A program made the translations under genes and the position numbers. This document shows positions 57,563-64,000 of a stretch of DNA of 64,000 nt, in pieces. The stretch's first letter is position 1. Every line of letters starts with the position of its first letter. Source of the DNA: Cladorrhinum sp. PSN259 (Eukaryota; Ascomycota; Sordariomycetes; Sordariales; Podosporaceae); NCBI GenBank assembly GCA_033725935.1, contig MU867077.1, forward strand, positions 248,001-312,000, in the 5' to 3' direction. The notes under the pieces are model-generated. The model made no database searches, was not told the DNA's origin, and worked only from the letters and a program-made list of their open reading frames with translations.

Positions 57563-57603
57563 AAAACCCCCTGATGCTTCCATCAAGCAAAGCTGGGGGT
57601 TTT
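57563..57603. repeat. Hairpin 3, AAAACCCCC/GGGGGTTTT
   Basis: Nine-bp outer stem (57563-57571 with 57595-57603) enclosing a nested small hairpin TGATG-CTTC-CATCA (57572-57585). On either strand it is a strong G+C stem next to an A or T tract. Confidence 0.85.
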
Positions 57604-57763
57604 CGTAGCTTGTGGCCACCACTTCGAGGGGGTGGTAGCAGGTGAGCTTTTTGCCATTTCTTTTTTGTATTGATCGTGTCGCAAAGAATCATGATCATTC
57701 TAATCTCAAAACCTCACTCATCCTCCGTGTGTTTACAACCCCATGAAACCCATCCCTCTTAGT

Positions 57764-59674
57764 CTAATCCTTCGAACTCTCCAAAACAGCCTTAATCATC
57801 GCATTCCCAACCCCAACAGCGCCCTCAAACCTAGGCTCAAAAAACTTTTGCGTGACAGCGAACCTCTCCCTCCAAGTCTCAAACTGTCTCAGAGAAACAC
57901 ACTCGGCCCACCCGCTGGCAGCAATGGTAAACTGCAAATCGTCCCGCCTAAAAGTATTATCCTCTATCCCGACCCTCAAACACTCATCCAGCAAGCCGGG
58001 GGTCCTAAACAAGTGCTCGGTAACGCCCAGCCATAACCTGAACAAGGGAGTCGAACAAATCATGTGATCGTACGGAACGATCCCCAACGCGCTCCAGCAG
58101 TCCACCATGGCCAAGAGACTCAAGTGGTTGTTTCCCAACGGTGTATGGTTCTCTGGTTCTTTTCCTAAACTGAACTGGTCGAGGACGCCGTCACGAAGTA
58201 AAGGCTTCTCAGCCCACTTGGGTGACCCCTCCGCGCCGAAAACCTTTTCCTTGGCCTTGTAGACTCGTTCCCTCAGTTCGTCCTTCCTGCCCTCGAGCAT
58301 GAGGTAAAACAGCTCGGTGGTGGACTTGGCGAACTGGTTGATCTGCTTGTGCGCTTCGGGGTTGAGGATGGCCAGACCGGCGTAGACGTGCCACTTTTGC
58401 GCGTAGATGCGCAGCATGAGGTTGATCTTGACGTTCTCGATTCCTCCGACGTAGCGGGATCCCTCCCAGGGGAACTGCTTGTTCGCGTGCCATGCTTTGC
58501 CCATGCTTAGGAAGGAGGCGTGCGTGACTGCCTGCGTGTTTGCTGTGATGCGGTCATGTTCCTCCGCAGTGAGGTGGACGTAGGTTGAGTTGAGACAGCA
58601 GAGTACGCTCTCGACCTTGTTGAAGGACTCATCGGATGCGCGGTGCTTGATGAGGACCAGCGGCTGGCCGCGCGGGTCGACGTTGGGTCCGTGGAGGGAG
58701 TGGCATGAGACGATGTCGACGTCGGTGGGGAGGAACTCTTCGAACGCCTTGATCTCGGGGTCTTTACAGGACGTCTGGCCTCCTACGATGGCGCCGAGGC
58801 GGGTTGCTAGAAGATTACGAGGACATGGTAAGAATTTGGGCTACGTCTAGGGCTCATGAAACAAGAAGACACACAGGGACCATATTGAGCGACTACACGA
58901 CTAATTGCGGCCGCCTCAACACTGTAGATGATGTAGTTGCTGGCGCGAGACACGAGGTGACCGTTGCGAAGAATTTGTACATTCGTCTATAGAACAGAAA
59001 AAAAGATCTCAGCACTGGACGGGCAGAGACCAAGAAAGTTTGGTTAGAGATTATCACAGCCATACATGGTCGGCGAATTCCTGAACCAGCTCGTCATATT
59101 TCTCTTCCCTGTCGCAGGCGATGATCCTATTGAATCATCCAACAACCAATTAGCTACCTCCACTCGAGTCGCTAGTGCAGTTTAAGAGGAATGAATCTGT
59201 TTATCAATGTTAGCGGACATTCTAGACCAGAAACTCTTGACAAATAGTGTGTGACGATGTGATACAGTCAGACGAAGTAAATTAGGTAGCTGAGATTTTT
59301 CATCATGGAAAGCCCGGATTGATACTGGGGCCATGACGGCTTGCCAGCAGCTCCCCGGGCCTTACTCTAGCCAAATGCGCTCAAGTCATCATTGTATTGG
59401 GGGAAGGAGGTGTGTGTGTGCTGGTGATGGAGGGGAAGACAAAGAATAAAAACGTACCATAATGAAACAGCTGTAAAAGCTTGCTTGGAATTAGTTGGTT
59501 CCACGACGCGATCAAATCGCCAAAGAAGGAATCAATCGCGTCGCCTGGAAAATGTAATAATTACCTCCAACCGGCGCTGCTCAGCCTCCGGGCGTACATC
59601 TTTCCCATGTCGCCCATGCCAATGAGGCCGACAACGAAGTCTTTCGACCACTCAAACTCGGAAGCCGACGCCAT
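57764..59674 (-). CDS. TYR1: Prephenate dehydrogenase (TYR1)
   Basis: Four exons on the minus strand: 59565-59674, 59066-59126, 58875-58986 and 57764-58806; introns of 438, 79 and 68 nt (donors GTAATT, GTATGG, GTGTGT). The 441-residue product aligns along its length with yeast Tyr1 (452). The Rossmann motif GLIGMGDMGKMYA is in exon 1, CDREEKYDELV in exon 2, RNGHLVSRASNYIIYSVEA in exon 3, and VGGQTSC, the catalytic HSLHGP, THASFLSMGKAW, KWHVYAGLAILNP and PYDHMICSTPLFRLWLGV in exon 4. The enzyme oxidatively decarboxylates prephenate to 4-hydroxyphenylpyruvate for tyrosine synthesis. The 438-nt first intron is by far the longest here; exon 1 to exon 2 joins W-R-IIACDRE, matching the family without a gap. 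Head to head with the ATS1-like gene. Confidence 0.94.
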
Positions 59675-60061
59675 GATTATTATATCCGGGTTGTTCGTCA
59701 ATAGGGAGATTACTTGTTCTTGTCGTCGATGCTCACATCCTCGGGCGGGGCACGCAACCGCAAGCAGAAAAATTCTTCGTGCGAGGAAGATTTTTGTTGC
59801 TGTTGGTTGTTGAGAGGTTGCAAAGGAAATGAAAATTTGGCGACTGCAAAATCTGAATTTATTATCAGTCAATGTGGGGCTTGGGCATCCCACCAAAAGC
59901 CCCCCCGCTGCCCCACTCGTGGTTGTTACACTGTGTCGCACGGTTTATTGCACATGGACCCTTCCCTCTACACTCAACTCCCCTAACCCTATTTCAACTG
60001 ACTTGGATATTTCTCTCACTTACACGACTTACACAATCTTAGATCTCGACCTCACTCAGAT
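59675..60061. other. Divergent promoter TYR1/ATS1-like
   Basis: About 390 bp between start codons, C-rich near 59890-59960. No gene. Confidence 0.5.
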
Positions 60062-61135
60062 ATGACAATTACCCTCTACTCACTCGGCTCCAACGGCTCA
60101 GGTCAACTGGGCCTCAACCACACAGAGGATGCCTCGACCCCTCAATTCGTTATGACCATCCCGTCCTCATCTTCTCCCTCCTCAGGTCCCATCTCGATTT
60201 CCGCAGGAGGCAATCACACCCTACTCCTTCTCCCTGACAGACCATTCCCACTCATATCTGGTCTCTTGCCTTTCAAAACACCCCCGGCCTCTACATCAAC
60301 AAGCGAATTCAGTCCCCTGCTTCTCCCGGCTTCCCTGTTCCACACAACCTCCTCAACGTGGACAACCTCTCACCTCGCAACCTCAACTCATCTCTACTCC
60401 ATAGGCAACGGCCCAAAGGGGGAACTAGGTCTCGGCCCTTCCACTCTCCAAGCCCCTGACCTATCACCAGTCCTCGACTTCCCACCTCCAAACACAACAA
60501 TCACTCAGTTATCTTCCTCAATGTCCCACACTGCCTGTGTACTTTCCAACGGGCAAGTATACGCCTGGGGCGCCGGAAGGAAGGGTCAAATAGGCCTCCC
60601 AGCCCTACCAGCAGTATACTGTCCCCGGCTCGTGGAAGGCGTGCCCTTTGCCGTAGCAAAAGTGATCTGTGGCAAGGAATTTACAGTCCTGCTCGGCAGT
60701 CCTTCAAATGGAGAAATGCTGATTTTGGGATCTGACAAATTTGGGATCAAATCCAATGCCCCTACATCGGTGAAAGGGTGGAAAGACGCAGGGGCAGGCT
60801 GGAGCAGTGTATTCATTCTCAAAGAGAATGGGGAACTAATAAGCTGGGGCAGAAATGACCACGGTCAAATGGTACCTGAAGGGCTACGGAAGGCTAGGAT
60901 GATGGCGGTGGGAAGTGAGCACGTCGTTGCTGTTACAGAGGATGACGGAAACGTGCTCGCTTGGGGATGGGGCGAGCACGGAAATTGTGGACCGAAAGGG
61001 ATAGGCAGTAATGGAGACGGAAAGTCTTTTGGAAAGCATACAATATATGAAGTTAAAGAAGGAGAAGAGGTGGTTATGGTTGGTGCCGGGTGTGCCACAA
61101 GCTGGTTTGCTATTAAAAGAAGGGAGGCTAGTTGA
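60062..61135 (+). CDS. RCC1-repeat protein, ATS1-like
   Basis: Single exon, 357 residues. RCC1-type blades are visible: LYSLGSNGSGQLGLNHTED at the N-terminus, ISAGGNHTLLL, LYSIGNGPKGELGLGPS, VYAWGAGRKGQIGLPALP, LISWGRNDHGQMVPEG and VLAWGWGEHGNCGPKG. The opening closely resembles yeast Ats1, which acts with Kti11/Dph3 in tRNA wobble-uridine and diphthamide modification and was first found as an alpha-tubulin suppressor. A generic RCC1 protein is the alternative; the length of one propeller without extra domains favours Ats1. It ends 75 bp from the rad9 stop, so the 3' UTRs probably overlap. Confidence 0.82.
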   Translation: MTITLYSLGSNGSGQLGLNHTEDASTPQFVMTIPSSSSPSSGPISISAGGNHTLLLLPDRPFPLISGLLPFKTPPASTSTSEFSPLLLPASLFHTTSSTWTTSHLATSTHLYSIGNGPKGELGLGPSTLQAPDLSPVLDFPPPNTTITQLSSSMSHTACVLSNGQVYAWGAGRKGQIGLPALPAVYCPRLVEGVPFAVAKVICGKEFTVLLGSPSNGEMLILGSDKFGIKSNAPTSVKGWKDAGAGWSSVFILKENGELISWGRNDHGQMVPEGLRKARMMAVGSEHVVAVTEDDGNVLAWGWGEHGNCGPKGIGSNGDGKSFGKHTIYEVKEGEEVVMVGAGCATSWFAIKRREAS

Positions 61136-61210
61136 GCTACATACATCTAGTATATACAGGGATGCTCAGGGTATCAAAATCTTTGAGGACATGGGGGAAT
61201 TTTGGCGATA

Positions 61211-62791
61211 TTAATCGGAAAACAGCCCGAACCGCCGAACCTACAGTTGTCAGCCGAGTTGAGAGGCATGAAAAGGGGTTTGGATGACTTACGTCTGAAA
61301 GCCGCTGAGTGGGCTCGAGTCCTGACATAAGACGATCAGGGGGCGTGCCTTCTGATTGCTGGGTTGGCTTGCGGAGGTAGCTACTGACGCGAGGAGCCAA
61401 AGGATCCTGGGACGAGGAGTCAGTATTTATGCTGGACCAGGGGAGAAACTGGACAAACCGGCTCGCTGTTACTATGCCACTCGAGCCTGGCATTCTCCTC
61501 CTCCTCCTCTTCATCAAGATTGACAGGCTCCCATTGCTGGTCATCATCATCAACGTCACCACCATCCTGTGAGATAAACAGCCCAGGAGACCGTGGGGCC
61601 GCTGGAGGTGGCGGTGGTGGAGGACGCATATCAAACGCTGGTGGTCGAGATACAGACGGTATTTTATGAGAGGGCTTCTCGACACTAGGAGCTGGCTGAG
61701 CTTGTTGAGCAGAACTTGCCCTATGTGATGTCGAGTCCAGTTCCGGTCTTGATGTACCCTTTGCTGTGTTTGCTTTGGGAGTCTTATGTCTCTGGTTCGT
61801 AGCATCCTTCTCGCCAACAGTCATCAAGATGAACTCGCATAACACTCCGTCGGCTCCATATGTTAGCTTCATCGGACGTCCTGGGTTCGAGTAGGCTGTG
61901 GCTAGGTCTCCACTAGTAATTTGGGCATGCTGAAGGATAGCTCGGAAGTCCTTGACGCTGATGATGATGTGCATTTTGTCTTCAACGTTGACATCGTCAA
62001 ACTCGTCCATCTCCACTGCAATATTGGTGTGCAGGGGCTTCTTGAGGACGGCTGCCAGTGAGTTAGCAGCAGTAGACATATACAATCACCAAATGGTACA
62101 TTACCCTCATTATTAGCGGCACCCCGTTTCTGCACCTTTTCAGTGAAGCATGTAAAGTTCACCACTCGGTTCTCCTCGTCCGTGTTGATGTCAAGAAGCT
62201 CAATGCCCGGACCGAAATGATCCATCAACTGGCGAAGAGTCTTGGATGAGATGGCCCAGCTATTTCCTGCTTCATCTTGGTTGAACTTCGCATGGGTAGG
62301 CGCCTTGACCTCGTATGGCAGAGAGTGTGAAGCCGTGATTCCGTTTCTAAAGGAGATCCTGGCTACAAGACGACTCTTTTTGCCAACGCCGTCGTCAATG
62401 GCCACATCGCACCGCTCGATTGAGGCATTCTCGCGTGATGCATCACTGGCTCCGCCGCGGCCTCTAAAGATGGCGAGCAGAGATTTGATATACAGTTGGC
62501 AGGAGAACCTCTCTCGGTACTGTGGACTACCCTCGAAGCTATATCTAGAGAAGAACCGGTTGGCGGCAAACGTAAAGCATACATAGGCCGATTTGGAGAT
62601 ATTGAGCGTGCTGAACGTCAACTGGGAGGTGTTGTCAATATCTGTTGACGCGGAGAGAATTGCACAGCAGAACAGACCCTGTCTTTTCGCGCCTCCAAAC
62701 AGACATCATCACTAAATTTGAACATGCATGCGAGGGCATCGTGAAGCACAGCAACGCCGTCCTCGCTCAGCGTGAAATTGAGGACCACCAT
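61211..62791 (-). CDS. rad9: RAD9, 9-1-1 checkpoint clamp subunit
   Basis: Five exons on the minus strand: 62678-62791, 62105-62621, 61459-62051, 61293-61406 and 61211-61240. Introns are 56, 53, 52 and 52 nt; donors GTCTGT, GTAATG, GTTTGT, GTAAGT; clear CTAAC/CTGAC branches in introns 2-4. The product is 455 residues. Residues 1-280 form the PCNA-like fold (LNFTLSEDGVAVLHDAL, DDVCLEARKDR-LTFSTLNISKSAYVCFTFAANRFF, FSCQLYIKSLLAIF, VNFTCFTEKVQ, VLKKPLHTNIAVEMDEFDDV, KMHIIISVKDFRAILQHAQ, MKLTYGADGVLCEFILMTVG). The tail is disordered, with a polyproline run, LFISQDGG, acidic EEEEEE, and PTQ sites for ATR/ATM-type kinases, ending RRFGLFSD. Rad9-Rad1-Hus1 is loaded at DNA damage to activate the checkpoint. 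The last two exons were found only through splice signals; the tail is otherwise cut short in the open frame. Confidence 0.92.
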
Positions 62792-63299
62792 TGTGACCCT
62801 TTTATTTTTTGTGCGCAACAGGTCGGATGCAAGGTAGGATAAGATAGCCGGTCTTGATTTCGCGTATACGATGATTTGACTTAAACCTTGGAAGAAGCAC
62901 TTTCCGTTTCCGCAATTGAATAGAAGCTTCAAGGTTGTGAGCTTGGAAGGGAAGGAGCCCAGGCGCTTCGTAGCCTGCGTCGTAGCCTTCTGTAATTGGC
63001 CGCTCAGCGGGCGCTGAACCCGCTGAAGAGCCGTTAATTAGTGGAAACCGCGTCTGCCTGCGCCGCTAAGCAAACACGGCTTTACTCCCGTCGTCTCGAA
63101 GTACCCCCTGACACCCAGAACCTCCACGGTATCGAGTACGCGACCTTTTACCAATCAACTGCTACATATTATGTATTCTCATTTTCATCTCATCTTTTTC
63201 TTCACGCTTTAATCTAATCCAACATCAATTCAGAACACGACTCTTTCGGAGGTGGAAGCTCGCAGCGTTGCTGGACTAGCAAGGTACCCCGCCATCACC
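62792..63299. other. Divergent promoter rad9/F-box gene
   Basis: About 510 bp between start codons. Imperfect GC-rich inverted motifs (CGCTCAGCGGGCGCTGAACC) occur near 63000. No gene. Confidence 0.45.
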
Positions 63300-64000
63300 A
63301 TGGCGCCCTCCTCCCCCACCCAGGGGAAGAAGGTTCAGGACCATCGTCCCGTCTTTCCACTCGATATTTGGTGGCTCATCACCCAAGTATATGCAACCCG
63401 TAACGACTTTGGGAGCCTCGTTACCTGTGCTTATCTCTGTCGGGATGTGGCAAAGTTAGCGTTGCCACTACTCTATGGCATTCACGAGCAGTCCATCGCC
63501 ATCAACGGCGATGCCCTGGACGACGAGGCGGCACTCGAGATATCAGTCGGTCTTTGGCGCTCCATTATCGCATCAAGCCTGGGCAAGACGCTTTACCCAT
63601 ATTGCTGCTGGATTAAGGCGTTGAAGCTGGGTAACCTCGATTCTTTCTTTGAGGACCTCGAACGGGGAAACAACGCGGGCTTGAAAGCTCAGTTCTTCAG
63701 CCCTCCACTCGACGGGTTTCACATCAAGAGAGGCAAGACCAGAAAGCAACAAGTCGACCGTAATGCAGTAATAGTCAAAGTCTCAGACAGCATCACGGAT
63801 TACATCCACAAGCTTGCAAAGGATCAAGGCAAGCATGTCACCCTCGCAACTCTCGAAGGATACCATTTACCAACTATCAACCTTCAAAGCTGGGTCTCTA
63901 AATTGAGCCGTCTGTCTTCTCTTGTTGTTCAGGATGGCTCTGTTCTCACCAGCGAGGTTGCCCGCGTTATCCGAGAGAACTGCCCCGGCTTCAAGGAGCT
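63300..64000 (+). CDS. F-box-like protein, N-terminal part (runs off the window)
   Basis: An open frame from ATG 63300 (context CACCATGGC, strong) to the window end, at least 233 codons without a stop. Residues about 15-60 (RPVFPLDIWWLITQVYA...LVTCAYLCRDVAKLALPLLYGI) have the F-box-like pattern of LP..I, spaced hydrophobics and a terminal LYG often seen in fungal F-box/LRR proteins. Later leucine-spaced segments (IKALKLGNLDSF, VTLATLEGYHLPTINLQ, LSRLSSLVVQDGSVL) suggest leucine-rich repeats. Such proteins bring substrates to SCF ligases through Skp1. The substrate is unknown and the C-terminus is missing. Head to head with rad9. Confidence 0.7.
   Translation, partial: MAPSSPTQGKKVQDHRPVFPLDIWWLITQVYATRNDFGSLVTCAYLCRDVAKLALPLLYGIHEQSIAINGDALDDEAALEISVGLWRSIIASSLGKTLYPYCCWIKALKLGNLDSFFEDLERGNNAGLKAQFFSPPLDGFHIKRGKTRKQQVDRNAVIVKVSDSITDYIHKLAKDQGKHVTLATLEGYHLPTINLQSWVSKLSRLSSLVVQDGSVLTSEVARVIRENCPGFKE

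Larger units (their letters stand above)
55296..57763. other. Convergent spacer GDH/TYR1, repeat-rich
   Basis: About 2.5 kb of AT-rich DNA with several CATA microsatellites and a G11 run, ending in a GC-rich hairpin cluster (57458-57603). Long open frames of repeating MYVC residues are translation of the CATA repeat. No protein gene. Confidence 0.6.

Overview
The window is nuclear DNA of a filamentous ascomycete, most likely a Sordariomycete and possibly Sordariales. The evidence is compact protein genes split by short introns (about 50-170 nt, one of 438 nt) with CTAAC/CTGAC branch sites, a velvet-family regulator, SCF and 9-1-1 proteins of fungal type, an intron-containing tRNA-Arg, and many microsatellites. 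The species cannot be named from the sequence alone. I found no mobile-element gene, CRISPR array or bacterial-type operon, and no gene cluster that would form a novel pathway.

Layout. 0-8.6 kb: PET100 (-), SKP1 (+), ribosomal protein eL39 (-), ARL1 GTPase (+), an alpha/beta hydrolase (+). 9-17.3 kb: PHS1 hydroxyacyl-CoA dehydratase (-), a low-complexity protein of unknown function (-), a 1336-residue ABCB multidrug transporter (-). 19.9-29.6 kb: MRT4 (+), U1-70K (-), mitoribosomal mL43 (+), triosephosphate isomerase (-), a UTP16-like nucleolar protein (-), a putative mitochondrial helical-repeat protein (+). 31.8-33.4 kb: a VelC-type velvet factor (-). 33.4-44.6 kb: an 11 kb stretch with no protein gene I can support. 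44.6-46.6 kb: tRNA-Arg(UCU) with a 57-nt intron and kynureninase (both -). 46.6-55.3 kb: a 5.3 kb divergent spacer, then NAD-dependent glutamate dehydrogenase (+) with a long, partly spliced leader. 55.3-57.8 kb: repeat-rich spacer with an unusual cluster of strong hairpins. 57.8-64 kb: TYR1 prephenate dehydrogenase (-), ATS1/RCC1-like protein (+), RAD9 checkpoint clamp subunit (-), and the start of an F-box-like protein (+) cut by the window end.

Most genes are housekeeping: translation and ribosome assembly (eL39, MRT4, mL43, UTP16), splicing (U1-70K), amino-acid and central metabolism (TPI, kynureninase, NAD-GDH, TYR1), lipid and membrane traffic (PHS1, ARL1, hydrolase, ABCB), respiratory assembly (PET100), protein turnover (SKP1, F-box) and genome surveillance (RAD9). 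Strands alternate, giving many head-to-head pairs with shared promoter regions. Exon structures were deduced by eye from splice signals, phase and family alignment; exon coordinates are given in each entry.

Most worth a second look: the 57.46-57.60 kb hairpin cluster (tRNA-like B box, two 17-bp stems), the in-frame 60-nt intron inside the U1-70K gene itself, the GDH leader with a strong-context upstream ORF and a leader intron, and the gene desert upstream of velC.
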